Shown one piece after another: positions 11,561 through 25,600 of a stretch of 64,000 bases of DNA; position 1 is the stretch's first letter; the number at the start of each line of letters is the position of its first letter. This DNA is from Phoronis australis. Lineage: Eukaryota > Phoronida > Phoronidae. The position numbers were made by a program, and so were the translations under genes. The DNA lies in NCBI GenBank assembly GCA_002633005.1, contig NMRA01000566.1, positions 89,273 to 153,272 of the forward strand. Reading direction: 5' to 3'. Below the pieces are notes generated by a model. The model had not been told where the DNA came from. It did not search any database and saw only the letters and a program-made list of their open reading frames with translations.

Positions 11561-14500
11561 AAACATTAATGATCGTGGCTTAGCTGCGATTTTGAAGAAG
11601 CACTATTCGCTAATTCAGCCCCTTATAATGCATCGAATTTAAAAATTCAAAGACAACAAATATTTATTTTTCAATTTTAAAAATAGTAATGTTGGTAGTT
11701 TGCCTTGCTTTTGACCGTGTAACATTTATTCGCGACTTCACGAAGAATGGTGTGCAATTTGTTTGATAGGCTGAAGTTCAGCAGCGCGCGAAGAAAGTGT
11801 AGAAATATCGACTGACGTTGTTCTGTGTTATTTTGACTCCAACAGAAACGCAAATGTATATGTTGATGCAAAATCATGCAAGCTCGTGTCAGGCCTAGGT
11901 GGAACATTGTCCCAAGATGGAAGAGTACTTGCATATGAAACAATGATACCTGTCCCTTATGCCCACTGCGTTTTAGGAATAAGGGGCTGGTCTTTTTAAT
12001 TATGGGAAACATCTTAAACAGAAGTATTCGTGGAACAATAAAAGAAGAGGTGAGCTGGGTACCTCCCAGTCTTACAACCAAGCTTTTAAGACTGGCCAGG
12101 ATTCAACTGCAGATCACTGTGGTAAATGGAAGATATAATATGTCACTTAAACCTGCAGAAACATAAGAAAATAACAGGTCGATCAACAGAATCCAGGTGC
12201 CCGAAATGCTGGATGGAAGATGAAACACCGAAACACCATATCAGCCGGTACATGTATATGTCACTGACCCGAAAGCATTCAGACTAAAAGAATGCTGAAA
12301 ACTATCGTGGAGTTAACAAAAACATTAAAACACTTGCAGAAATGCCTCAAGCAGGCTAGTAGACTCGCTGAATATGAGCAGTGAAATAAAAGCACAGTGT
12401 CTGTTGCAATGGGACTGTAAAGACCTAAATAACGTCTGGCCCCTTCGGTTTTGCGTACTTTAATTATTGTGCAAAATTCGCGCTCCCCCTCACCCCCGCC
12501 TTCCTACAAAATGTCCCGACAGCATAAAACCTTGTTTGAGCAGATTTTCGAAGCAAGCACACTTGGTTGCAATACAATCAAAATGCAGAGACTGCTCAGT
12601 AGCATAGGTCCGTCGCAGTCTTGGGGAATGACCAGTTCTGTTCCCCTACCCTCAAAATGGCCAACCACGGGGTGCAGGGAAACTAGAGACGGCCGACTGG
12701 AGGTAAAAGACGTACCCGATTTCCACATTACGAGCCACCAGTTTCTATATTATGGTTTCGCACGCTGGTTGAGGCGGTGAATAAAATAACTGTGACCGAA
12801 AGACAAGTGTCGATGGATAGAATGACGAGTTACCGGAAGTATCTATGAGTTAGAAGGGATTACTTCAAGACCTTAAGTGACGGGGATGTTGACACTGAAG
12901 TCTGTATTGGGATGCTGTGACTTTTAATGACCATTTTGATCGATCGAACTACACCTTTGAATACATGGCTCCCTTGATCACCAAGGGTCACTACGCAAGA
13001 TGTCAACTGGTATTAGAAAAGTTAATTAATCTTCATGTCGGAATCGGAACTAAACGAGTTGATTTCCGACAATATCTTAATGGACATGGAACACAGTTAA
13101 ATTAAAATAATTTAATTGCCCGTCAGTGCCGCAACTATATGCATTTGTCAAATCTCAGATGACGACTCGCTTCGATTTATGAGCACACGTTAATGTTTTA
13201 ATTAATGAGCAAAAACAAAGCAAATGCTCTGTTAAAGAGACATTATCGGTTTTAAGGCACAAAACGCATTATAGTTGGGTGTTTATTGTGGATTAGCATT
13301 TTGAAGTTATTTATTTGTTAAAAGGATACCAAACCCGGTTTTGGCCTATAAACAGATTACTAAAACGACTTCCTCGTCCAGTTCTCCAAAACGACATAAT
13401 GCTGTGACCATCGACAACCATAAAAAGATACGAGAAAAATTTGAAAACTCCTGCCAAAATCTGCTGTAACTGGGAAGCGTGACCTATACTTTAGCGAATT
13501 CTTGTAAGCGTCAACCGTGGGAAAAGACCACCCATAATGCCCAATTGACGAAATAGGGGATATGAGTTTTTAGCTGATTCCTGCTTTTATCTTTGAAGAT
13601 TGGCGCCAATGATGCATTAACATGAGACAGAAGGAGGCCTGGTTAAGTTCATCAAAACGGGGTTTACATGCAGCGTCGTTTTAAGCGATCTCACAACAGA
13701 TTCTCACATTATCTGTGAAAGAAGCCGACCTTGTAACATTAAGTACCAAATGGGCGGTTTTACTGCATCTTTTTCACACACTTAAATGTACTGTATGTAA
13801 CACGCTGAGTTTGCAAAATGGGGTCTAAACCTTTACATGTAAGTCTTGCCATTTCTACAAATGCAATACATATAAATTCTAACTGCAGCTCCCACAAGTA
13901 AACGCCTCCACTGATCGCCGGTTAGTAGGCCTACTTAAGCAATATATTGGAGACGGGGTGACCAAGTCATATTCCGACAGATCACTCTATTACATCGTAT
14001 GTGTGATTATAGTCTTTCCATGCTATCTCCATATCTTCCAATTTTTTATACCAACTTGATCCGCGAAAGGGGACTCTAAGGCAATCCTTTAAACGTTCCA
14101 CGAACAAGCTTGTAAAACCGTGAACTGCACAAACTTCAATACTGACCCGCTAGATAACTTTGGTTGTTGCGCGGTGTCAAGTACTTTGTTCAACCATTTC
14201 ACAGCGTCGTTAAATGCTTGAACACATCACACTGTGACGTGATGACATTATGGAAATTCCGCTGCAACGCATGCAACCGGGCCCTTTGCGAAAATTGCTC
14301 AGACTGTGAGTCGCCTTTGGCTACTCTTGATCTTAAAGCGGCATTGAACTCGTTCAGCAACTAAAAAACTTTCAGAAAATTATTGGACAACGTCGAAAAT
14401 TGACATACATGTATCGACGCACAACGCCGCGACTAAATAACAATTTCATTTTGATTACTTCTCGCCGGATTCAATTCCGACTAAATCTCGCCAACGCTAA

Positions 14501-15236
14501 ACGCACTTATGTCAACACCACACCAACCCACAAATACACTACTCTAGCTGCAGTTACGCCGCACTAAATTTCACCTTAACTCAACTTCGACACAGATGCC
14601 CTTTTATTACATGAAGTTCGACTGACTGACAAATAACTCTGGCACGAGTTTCTATAAGGTTTGGGTAGAGTTCTGTCTAGTTCATGACCAAAATAATCAT
14701 TGACTAGAATATTTCCAAGTGAATATACCATTACCTTCAACACTCAGTTGTGCAACCATCAAAGTTTAGAGTCTGGCTGACCCCACAGTTCTCTAAACAA
14801 ATCGTGTGAAAATGTACTGACTGTTCCTGTTACCACAGAAACAGTGATAATGATTGGGAAGTTGCAAGATTGAATTAAATACTTCGTTTGTTCAAACAGC
14901 GATATTTTTGCTATCCTATGCTACAATCTAACGTGAATTCATATATATCAACACATGGAACAAAACCTCGCACACTGATCAATTTATGAGATATGAAAAT
15001 AAAAGAACCCAAAGGAACCAAACAAAGCGTTCTGCTCCAGTGACATCTTGGGCAGTGGGCATGGAAAACTTATCATCTGGATTATGACTACAGTTACTAA
15101 TTGAGGTAAAAGCATGCTGTTAATGTTCATCTGACTTAAAAAAAGGATTCATCATTGAAAGTTCGAGATTTTGGCTTGAGCTAATTTGCCCTGTCTTGGG
15201 TTGTACCAAAATCTGGTTACTAACAAGAAACAATAA
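11561..15236. other. No gene recognised
   Basis: One possible LINE remnant: at about 12179-12288 the plus strand reads CPKCWMEDETPKHHISR, like the Cys/His knuckle after a LINE reverse transcriptase, but nothing around it supports that. Otherwise AT-rich sequence without a supportable exon. Confidence 0.4.
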
Positions 15237-15242
15237 TTTATT
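15237..15242 (-). terminator. Candidate polyadenylation signal of the SBNO-like gene
   Basis: TTTATT on the plus strand reads AATAAA on the minus strand, about 850 nt downstream of the stop codon. A closer signal may exist that I did not see. The 3' UTR would be 15.2-16.09 kb, and the short minus-strand ORFs there have no recognisable family. Confidence 0.3.
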
Positions 15243-16086
15243 TTACAAAAACTCAGCTTGCTGGTTCCAGGCAGTGACTACTTGAGAAAAAACAAATAAC
15301 ACCAGAACAAGTCATACAACGTTGACTACCATGCCATGACTCTCACTGGCATTAAGGAAAACTTTATGTGCCCTATTTGACTGTTTAAGCACACTGTGTC
15401 CTTGAGAAGTCAAAAAAAAAACAAGACTGACAAAATAACCACAACATACTTGAAACATGCCAAATCCCTGGCCAATATCAATATTGACTATTGGGTACAG
15501 GCACTGGGTACTGCTAAAAGTAGGCTTTTTCATCATCTGGTATTGCCTCTGGTACCTATGGTCAAAGTAGCTCCCTAATGCCTTGGTGTGGATTTTGAAT
15601 GCATGGTGACTGTACTCCCTAACAATAAAGTGGAAGACACCCTGAAAGCTTTTGACAGTCCCACACGACTATATTTGGTCGGCCATCACTGGTGCTATAG
15701 ACTTCTGATAATTTAGTATGACCTCATAGTGACCCCTGCTTGTCAACACACAGCCACGTGAGCTCAAGAGGGTATGCTTGTTTATAGCAACCAAATATGG
15801 GAGTAGTCCTCCAAAACAGATAGGATAAAGTTTCACCAATTTGGGACACAATATGGCAGACCACAGAAATTCTATTTTGACTCTCACTTTCCCATAAAAG
15901 AGATGAAGTAGCAGATGAATGCTTTTCCATGTTAAAGTACTGCACCATAGCTGCCATCAGAGAACATTTTGAAGAATTGCGGGCATGCCTGTAACAATGG
16001 TAGAGCTGGGTGAAAAATGACGAATAGCAATTTCGACAATGATTTTTGAACGCAACAAATGAGACTTCACAAAACTGCCAAATTCT

Positions 16087-16602
16087 TCACTCAATAAGAC
16101 AGTTGTCAATGTGCTTATTGACATCGCTGTTCCTCGTTGCAGCGTCAAACTTCTTTCCACACACAGGACACGTCATCTTCATTTCCTTTACGCTCTCCTC
16201 CTTAGCTTTTTGCCGAGCAAAACTTGCAAACAGATTCGACTGTTTTTGCTTTTTCACAGCTGTCCTATCACAATGTTTCTCAAAAGGCCTCTTAAGTGAG
16301 GATGCACCACAACTAGATTGATCAGCTTCTTTCAACAATTTGTTGCCTTTTGCAGATAGGTTTTCCTTAAGACCTGTGACTTTATCACCACAAATTTTTT
16401 CTGACCCAACTTCATTATCAGTAGACTCGGGCAATTTTGTTGACGGTTTGAAAAAGCTTTTAATTGTCACAGGGGGTGTCAAAGCTTTTGCCAAGAACCT
16501 AGGACAGACTGGCGTCTCTGTCTCTACTACTGACACCTTTTGGATGGATACATTTGATGGTTTCTGTACAGGTACGGTCACCACTCGTCCATCAGCAAAC
16601 AT
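16087..16602 (-). CDS. SBNO-like exon 28: PIP-like motif and C-terminal UBZ4 zinc finger (residues 1058-1228)
   Basis: Acceptor tttgtttctcag, then 171 residues and a stop. It starts [10 protein letters not shown] and is low-complexity and basic in the middle. [12 protein letters not shown] resembles PCNA-binding PIP boxes (hydrophobic-x-x-F-F) but lacks the leading Gln, and a second weaker candidate is QSNLFASF. The end, CPVCGKK...VNKHIDNCL, is a C-x2-C...H-x3-C finger of the Rad18/UBZ4 kind, which binds ubiquitin in DNA-damage proteins. Phase 0 joins exon 27 exactly. The alternative is a separate gene, since the exon begins with ATG. Confidence 0.85.
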   Translation of the reverse strand: MFADGRVVTVPVQKPSNVSIQKVSVVETETPVCPRFLAKALTPPVTIKSFFKPSTKLPESTDNEVGSEKICGDKVTGLKENLSAKGNKLLKEADQSSCGASSLKRPFEKHCDRTAVKKQKQSNLFASFARQKAKEESVKEMKMTCPVCGKKFDAATRNSDVNKHIDNCLIE

Positions 16603-19600
16603 CTGAGAAACAAAATACAATGACACAAATTACTGTAAATGTTATCTATTGGTAAATGAATAAAAAAGAGCTTGGAATTGATAAAAAGTAACGAGAGGTA
16701 CATGTAATACTGACCCAACCATTCGAGCTCCCACTCTGGGTTTGACAGACTCTTTTTCTTTTTAACGTGTTATTATGGGTTGTTAGATGTATTTAAACAG
16801 TTACCACTGAAACAGAGTTATATTGATTGCAAAACTGACATTGCGCTAAATCACCAACAATGCACTGTACATGAATATTTTCCTCAGAGAGACAGCATAA
16901 ATTCACATAATGAATTCATCAAGACTGATAAAAATACATATATTCAGACAACCATGCCTGCAGGCATATATCATCTAGATTACGATATTCATTGGAGTAA
17001 ATCAAATGACCGAATGGGATGCACACACACACACATACACATGTGTGTGTGTATACATATCTATGTATTTGGGTGGATGTATTCAAGTGCAAATACAACT
17101 GTCAAAATTTCATAAAAATTCTGCATACCGGTATGTTAAAGATTCACCTTCAGTGCATTTTTGACCGCTTCAGAGCTTCAATAGTATGTACACATTTTCT
17201 TCAAATATGGGTGAGCATTGGGCTTGTCTTCCCAAAATATGAAGCCTGTTAATATTTCCAGTAATGTGTGCTAGTATACTGGTTGGACACTCAGCTGAGC
17301 TTGTTTGGACAATAGGACGAAATTTAATACATAGCTGTGTGACGCATTTCAAAGATTTAATTAGCACGAGTCATGACTTGTGTGCATGAAAGCAAAGTAA
17401 TTAATGCACTAATTACAGTGTACGATGACAACATGTCAGACAAGCTACAATTCTTTATACACCGTTGTAAATAACATCAGTCTTCAACATCTCAATGGAG
17501 ATATTTTTCAAAGTAAGATGTAATAAATTTCATTAGACATGACTCCTATGAGACAGCTAATTAGATTTTGATTAATTCAGTAATTCAAGCTGATTATAAC
17601 AACATCCTTCCTATCTAGAACACAGATTTACTTGTTTCCAGGGAAGGGAGACTCTCTCAACAGGTGTGTCCCATGTGGAACTAAAAGGGGCTTGTGGTGT
17701 TTAAATTACAATTAAAACAGCTACTGAGGTATATACTAATTTTGAACAAAGGTTGTACTGGACTATGTATTTTGTTATTAAAGTAGTTGACAGCAGTAAC
17801 TTTCAAAATCCAAATGATAGGATTGGGCAGTACTGCACTGGCTACTGAAAACATACTCAATGCCTCAAATAATACCTCACCTACCTGAACATACATTACT
17901 GTCCAATTTATTTTACAATGACGTGAAAAAACCTGAGTGAAATCAAACTCAAGTGCCGCCATGACATCTGTCACTGCCTTGTTCTGAAAGTCACCCAACG
18001 TGCAATCGCACCATTGATAAAAATGATCTAAAAACATTTTAATGAAGTTGATGAGAAATTTTAATTCATTTTCATTTATTGTGACATGAACATGATTATA
18101 AACAACCCAAATATAATACCCCATCACACCAGAAGCACGGTGCCACTGCAGTTTTTGGTCCAAACCGCTATCACCAGTAGTGTTCATACTTTTCCCCTAC
18201 CCGTCACACGTGTTTTTCTTCGCGCCACAGGATCACCGTATGTTCGCCAGTCTACGTTTTCGGCGACTGCACGGCGGTTGTACTGCCGAAGCACGGCAGT
18301 GATGGAGGTGCTACTGCGGTCCTTGTACGGTGCCACGGCGGTCATGACGGTGTCGTGGCAATGCCACTGCCCGCGGTAGCACTGCGGTAGTTTTGAACAT
18401 GATCAAAGTTTCCGCTATGCCACCGCGAAGGTCCACGGGGATCAATGGCGGAACCACTGCAGAACCATGGCGATCATAGCGGTGCCACTGCGGTTTATGC
18501 TGTACAAACACCGCAGTGGCACCGCACATCCGGTGCGACGTGGGTATAATACGTGAACTGCTGCTACATGGAACTCAGTTTACTGAAAAAATGTTGGCAT
18601 GAAAGCATGGGTACAGGTCATTCAAATACGGAAATGACACGAATGTTAACTTTGTGAAATGGTACTTATAGATTCGAGTTCAAAACTAAACTAAAACTAG
18701 ACAGTCAGATAGCTGTATGAATGTCATTTTTATCTTAGAGAATAGGTTTGTCATTGGTCTCTAGAGGCATGTAGATGTAAAAACGTCACTTACTTAGAGA
18801 CATGGTTGGTTGTTAGCAGACGTTTCGACCTGGTCCGCCAGGTCTTTGTCGATGAATGAAGAGATTTCCCGCCTTTCGCTCATTAAGAATGCTGGAGTAC
18901 ACGGGGAGTAAGTGGAGACCTCTGTCCCGGTTCAAGAGGGTGCGCTGACTGTTGATGTTTATGGCCTCTTTGAGCTTACGAGTATGCCAATTTTGTTCCT
19001 TGGCTAGAATCCTGGATGACGCCAGAGAGATGGTATGCCCAGTTGCCAAAATGCGTTCTCCCACAGCTGTTGGTCTGTCTAGTTTCAGATGTTCTTTGAA
19101 TCTGGTAACTAAGGAACGGTCTCTTGGTTTCGCCAATTTAGGTGTGGTTGGGATCCTGGTCACATTTCAGCTGGTATATGACCCCACATTGTTTCGCCAT
19201 CGGGGTTGGGGCTTTGGGTCTGACTACTAGGGAACGGAGGGTGTTGAAGGGTTTCATGTAAGAGGAAATACTGTGGCTTCTGTAGGTGTGTTGTAGGCTT
19301 TCAGATATTCCTCTTATGTATGGGATGGCAACGGAGGGACCACCGAGTTTTTCAGTAGATTTACGACTAGGGGGGTCAGTAAACATCCATTCCTGGTATC
19401 CATTAGCTCGCAAAGCATCTTCAACGTGGTCTAAGAGGAATATCTGAACGACTACAACACACCTACAGAAGCCACGGAATTTCTTCTTACATGACACCCA
19501 TCAACACCCTCCGTTCCCTACTAGTCAGACCCACAGACCCAACCCCGATGGCCAAACAGTGTGGGGTCATATCCCAGCTGAAATGATCCCAACCACACCT

Positions 19601-22600
19601 ACATTGGAGAAACCAAGAGACCGTTCCTTACCAGATTCAAAGAACATCTGAAACTAGACAGACCAACAGCTGTGGGGAAACACATTTTGGCAACTGGGCA
19701 TACCAGCTCAAAGAGGCCACAAACATCAAAAGTCAGCGCCCCCTCTTGAACCGGGACAGAGGACTCCACTTTCCCCCAATGTACTCCAGCATTCTTAACG
19801 AGCGAAAGGCGGGAAATCCCTTATTCATCGACAAAGACCTGGTGGACCAGGTCAAAACGACTGCTAACAACCAACCACATCTCTAAGTAAGCGACCGTTT
19901 TATATACTACATTTTTATCTTGTGTTGTACTAAAGGTAGGATGATGTAAGAGCAATGATTACTCTTAACAAATTGTAGCTCAACGGTTATTCTCTCCTTA
20001 GTTTGCTTAATTTCAACAATTGCCAAAATGGTAACTTTTCCATATTTCTAAGGCTGATTACCTTTTTGCAAATAACAGGAATTTGAGCAAATGTTGATTT
20101 TTGCCTGTAAGAGTAATTAATCGTTATTTTTGTAGAGAAAATTCTATTTTCTACCATATTTTGTACTCAACCGTAAAATCTATAAAACAGGAAACACGTT
20201 CCAAATTTTGTAAGTTTGGTTTAGTGATAGTATTCAGTATCAGCATCGAACGAGTATCAGTATGGAATGGCCAGGGACCAATATCAGGATCAGGATCAAT
20301 ACCAATATTGCACTTGAATTTTCAAATGTTGATAACCATCCCTATTGGCCACCATAAAATCTCACCAAATTTGATCAGCAGATAGTTTCCACATGATTTC
20401 CACTAGATCAGCTGAAACAGGATTTAGTGTCCATTTACGTATCAGTTAGTCACCTACAACAGGGTTTAATGATCCTTTAAATCATCCCCAAGCTTACCAT
20501 CTGTTTCATTTCCACACTTTCCAGCACTTGTTGTTCCTGCAACGCCCGTTCCACGTGGGGCAGGAGTATCTCGGGGTAGCGGATACCCACCACTCGCTCG
20601 CCACTATCAAGCACAGCTCGGACAACGCGGATATTACACTCGTGTTTACTGGAAAATCAAAATTTTAGAAAATATTAAATTATACAGTCATTAAGACCAC
20701 ATAGCAAGCTCCCTTTTCAAGGACTGTTATTGCATGCAACAACTGTCTGTTAACGTCTTTGTAAATATCAGGGACCGAAATCTAATTTCTGGACCCAGTT
20801 TGACAAGCTTCAACTATAGTTTTCTCCATTTTCCGTTCTTTGTAATTAGGAATTAGGAGCTCAAAGAAAAGTTTCTTTGCATTTTGTGCTTGTGAGTACA
20901 TTATTTACGATATGTGTTGACAGATGAGCATTTAGTAGACGTTCCCACTTGATTAATGCCACAAATTTGTGTGAACTCGAGTAGAAAGCTCAAATCGAGC
21001 AGTCATCAAGCATGTACAACATATACTCTGTCATAATAAATCACTGAATGTACTTGCACTAACACAACAGAAAATATCAAAACGGAGTACAGCTCAAGTT
21101 CAGATGTTGGATTTTGTACCCAAGAAGCATCAGGATTTATCAAGGGACAGTAATTATCCCAACGAAACACATGGACAGACTTTGACAGAGCTATGCCAAA
21201 TTTTGATTAACACTATGCCACATTTACTTGGCAGAATGGCAGTTGAGATGAACTTTTGTCACAATAAAATAGCATATTTGTTGAACATATGTTGAAGCTT
21301 AATACCACACTATTGCCCCAGCTGTGCGACAGATCTTGCAAATGATTACATGATGGGCCAGCACCAGTCAGAATTTTGTAGAGATTTAGCAAGAATTGAA
21401 ATGCATTCTAGTCGAAAATAAATGGATAACATTTAGTAGAAGCTTTACGCACCAAATCTTTATGAATTTGACATTGTCCTTCACAGAGTAATAGTTTTAA
21501 ATTATTGCAGGAGCACATCAAAGAACATTGGGAACAATGACTACTAGAAAATAACTGATAACTTCTCAGATAGTTACTTTCAGGTAGTCATTGCTTCTCA
21601 GTGAGAAACAAACAACAAGTGGTTGAAGCCATGGGTTTCTCACAGACAAAGTTGTAACACCAAACAAAATGAATACAGACTGACTAATCAAAAAATCTTG
21701 GAAATCTAGAAAACTGGTAACTACGACAATGTGATGAAAATCCATACCTGAGACAATGCCACATTCATCGAGCCCCCCCCTCCCAAACCTTTGCCAGTTC
21801 CGTTATTTACCTACCCCTCGACAATACCACCGTTACCACCCAGCCAAAGTACAGTAAGTGCATGTAGGTGCCTTCACCAACTAATTTTAAAAATTCTAAA
21901 CAAGACGCCTACCCCCAACCCTTCATGGGAGACATTAACAAATTTGGGCTCTTGGCTGCACTTTCAGTCTCTTATAATTTTGGGCAGTGAAGACCCCTGA
22001 AGGACACCCATATGTTGCTTCAGTAAATATAATTATAAGTAAACTCTCACAAATTTTGTACAATAAAAGTATTTGCCAAAATATCTATCTTTTCATTTTT
22101 CAAGGTCTTCTTACATTGTTGAGGGTGCGCAGATATTTTAAAACAAGAGCAACGCAGAGCGTTGGAATGCGCCCACGAATGCATCGCAAATAGTGTGCTT
22201 TTAGGGTTATTTATTTGTATCATAAAAATGGCCACTAGATGGCGCAAAAATGTAGAATCCATCCAAAAACGGGACCATGCCATATTTCATAAAATCTGTA
22301 AGGGATTTTCAGAGAAACAAAGGAAAACAGAACAAAATGAAATTGCCACTTGTGGGCACAGCGTCCGCCTGACAGTCATCATCAGTTATCTTCACATAAA
22401 TTCACTTTCTAATTTTAATAAAGATCCTGCAGTGTGTTTTGGAGACACAATTATGAGCAAAAAATAAACAAAACTACCACTAGGAGGTGCCACACTAAGT
22501 CAGTCGCCATCATCAAAACGTCCTCTTCACACTGAAAACATATAGGCCAATTTTCAAAACCATCCCAGAATAATTTGGTTGATCGAGGAGCGGACGCCAA

Positions 22601-25600
22601 AAACAATATTTGAAAACAGCAAAAATGGCCACCAGGTGGTGCAAAATACCTCGATTCCATCCAGAAACAGAATGTTAGCGTCATCTCACCAATAGATGCC
22701 TATATACAAAATTTTATGAAAATCTGTTGAGGACCTTTGAAGATACAGATTGGTAAATTTAAAAAAATAAAATTGCCACTAGGGGGCACACCAAAAGTCA
22801 GATCTGTCCGAAAGTAGTCGTCGTCCGTTGTTAACATCATATAAATACACTTGCTAAATTAATTAAAGATCCTGCAAACGGTTTAGGAGATACAGCGATA
22901 TGCGCAAAAAAACTGCCACTAGGAGGCGAACTCGTCCGAAAAACATTGTCAGCCATCCACTTCATAGTAAAAACATACATGCCAATTTTCACAATTATCC
23001 TGAAAGCAGTTTGGATGATAGACGAGTGGACGTCAACAAAATATACTCGAAAACAGCAAAAGTGGCCACTAGGTGGCGCAAACTAGGTGGAATCATCTGA
23101 AAACGATGAAATATCATCATCTCATTAACAGATGCCTGTATCCCAAATTTTAAATACGTTGAGGACCTTTGAACATACAGAGGTAAACGTAAAAAAATGA
23201 ATTGCCCCTACATGGCACACCAGCAGTCAGATCCGTCCGAAAGTTGTAGTCGTCCATTGTAAACATCATATAAATACACTAACTAAATTTAGTAAAGATC
23301 CTTCGAACAGTTTAGAAGATACAGCCATAGGTGCAAAAAAAAACTGCCACTAGGAGAGGCCACAGTAGTCAAAATTGTCGGAAAATCATCGTCAGACGTC
23401 CACTTCATAGTCAGAACATACGTGCCAATTTTCAAAATCATCCTTTGAGAGGTTTGGTTGATAGAGGGGTGAACGCAAAAAAACACACTCGAAAACGGTA
23501 AAAATGGCCACTAAGTGGCGCAAACTATGTTGAATCCATCCAAAAACGGAATGACAGCATCATCTCACTAATAGATGCCAATATACCAAATTTTATGAAA
23601 ACCCGTACATGACTTTTGAAGATACAAAGGTAAACGTAAAAGACTAAAATTGCCACTAGGGGGCACACCGGTAGTCAGATCCGTCCGAAAGTTCGCTCAT
23701 GCCATCCCATCCACGGAAGGAACACATGTGCAAAATTTCATGAAGATACGTCAAGGTGTTTTAGAGATAGAGCAGCGGATGCCGGACACAAGACGTACGG
23801 ACGGAGATGACGGCATAATGCATCCACACATAAATATGTGGGCGCATAAAAATTGTATCTTGGTAGACATCATACAAAAAACTTGAATACGGTAAAGCAT
23901 TAATCTGATGAGCTCTGTATATCATGGGACAAGAGTAATGCATTGAGTTGAAATGCATCCACGACTACAGTTAGTGTTTTTTAGTATCAAGAAAATGGCC
24001 AATAGATGGAACAGAATATGTATGTCAAATTCATGTCAATTGGAAAGGCAGTGTCATTTTCATAATAGAAACTTATGTGCCAAATTCCATGAAAAAAACA
24101 TGAAGGAGCTTTTGAAGACACAAAGGCAAAGGTAAAAATAAACTAGTCACTAGGTGGCATAGAGGTAGCTAAAGCCGTCCAAAAAGTGATGGGTACTTGG
24201 CAGTCACTGTCAAATCTATTTAGGAAAACATCCTGCAAAGAAATCATGAGCTATAGCAACGTTTGCAAAAATACAAAATCACCAATAGGGGATGCCACTG
24301 GTGCCAGACCCATCTGAAAATCAATGTCAGCAATGGTCTTGTAATCAGGAACACACACAACATTTACGATTCATAAATGATCATTTGAGCAGTTTGGCAG
24401 ACAAAGAGGCAAAAACGAACACGAAAAAATACAAATGTCCACTAGGTGACACAGAATAAATCAAATAAATGCAAAAATGGAAAGACATAGTTGTCTCCTT
24501 TAAAGAAACCTATTTCCCAAATTTCTCAAAAAGAGACAGACAGGAAATATACAAAGTAACTAAAATTGCTAGTAGGGGTCACAGCTGTGATACGGTAGGT
24601 CTGAAACTTCAATTACCATCACCAGAAGAACATACAGTATCTGCCAATTTTCATAAAGATACTCCAAAGAGTTATGGAGATACAACCATGGATGCTAAAA
24701 AGAAATTGTCACTCAGGGCACAAGTTGAGAGTAGGTGAACTTGTTCGAAAATCAGTATCCATCACAGCCTAATCAGGAATATGTCAGCCAAATTTTCATA
24801 ATGAACCTTTGAGCGCTTTTAGTTTCACAGAGGCGAACGACAAAAGCATTCTCAAAACTTTTTAAAATTGCACTAGGTGGCACAGAATATGTCAACTCCA
24901 TCTGAAAATGGTAAAGCTTTGCCAACCCTTTCCTAAGTGTCATGACAATCCATCAAGGATTTCCTAAGATACAGTGGCACGTGTCAAAAACTAAAATTGC
25001 CACTAGGGGCAAAGTAACAGTCGGATCTGTCCAAAACTTGTCGACCTCCGTCATCAGCTTCATAGGAACACATCTGCTAAATATCATTATGCTACTGCAA
25101 GAAGTTTTAAATTAGGAGATACAGTAACAGGCACTGGACGCCCAGCAGAGATGACTACAGTATGCACTCGCATATAAATAGGTCAGAAGCTGAGGAATGG
25201 AACGACAACAACTGAAATAAAATTTACACTGAAACAAAAACACGAAAAGCAACATCCCTATGAAAACAAAATGACCAATTCCAGTTAAGTTCCCTCAACC
25301 TTTTATCTTAACGATGCTAAGAACTATAACAACACAGAACAACTGGTAATGAAACAACCAATTCTGTGACCCTTGATTGTCACATTCATCTATTGTTTAC
25401 CCACACATATTAAAACAACACTGGCTTCCAATGGGTGAGGATGAAGTGAGATTGGCTGTTTTCTTGTGGTTTCAATTGAGCCAGAAAAGGTGTAAGAAAA
25501 CAGTCCAGACTTGAACTACATTCCATGAAGATCAGCAGTACCTGGCACAACATTTAGACCTTAGATATAAATATATGGCGGTAAAATGTTCCTTCACAGA

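Noticed and set aside
12179-12288. LINE reverse-transcriptase Cys/His knuckle (CPKCWMEDETPKHH).
   Set aside because: Isolated motif with no reverse-transcriptase sequence on either side; too weak to call as an element.
16046-16606. Plus-strand ORFs opposite the last exon.
   Set aside because: Antisense shadows of the UBZ4 exon, with no domain of their own.
17681-18187. 168-codon minus-strand ORF as an extra exon between exons 27 and 28.
   Set aside because: Exons 27 and 28 already join in phase, and the ORF shows no conserved SBNO segment or clear splice pair.
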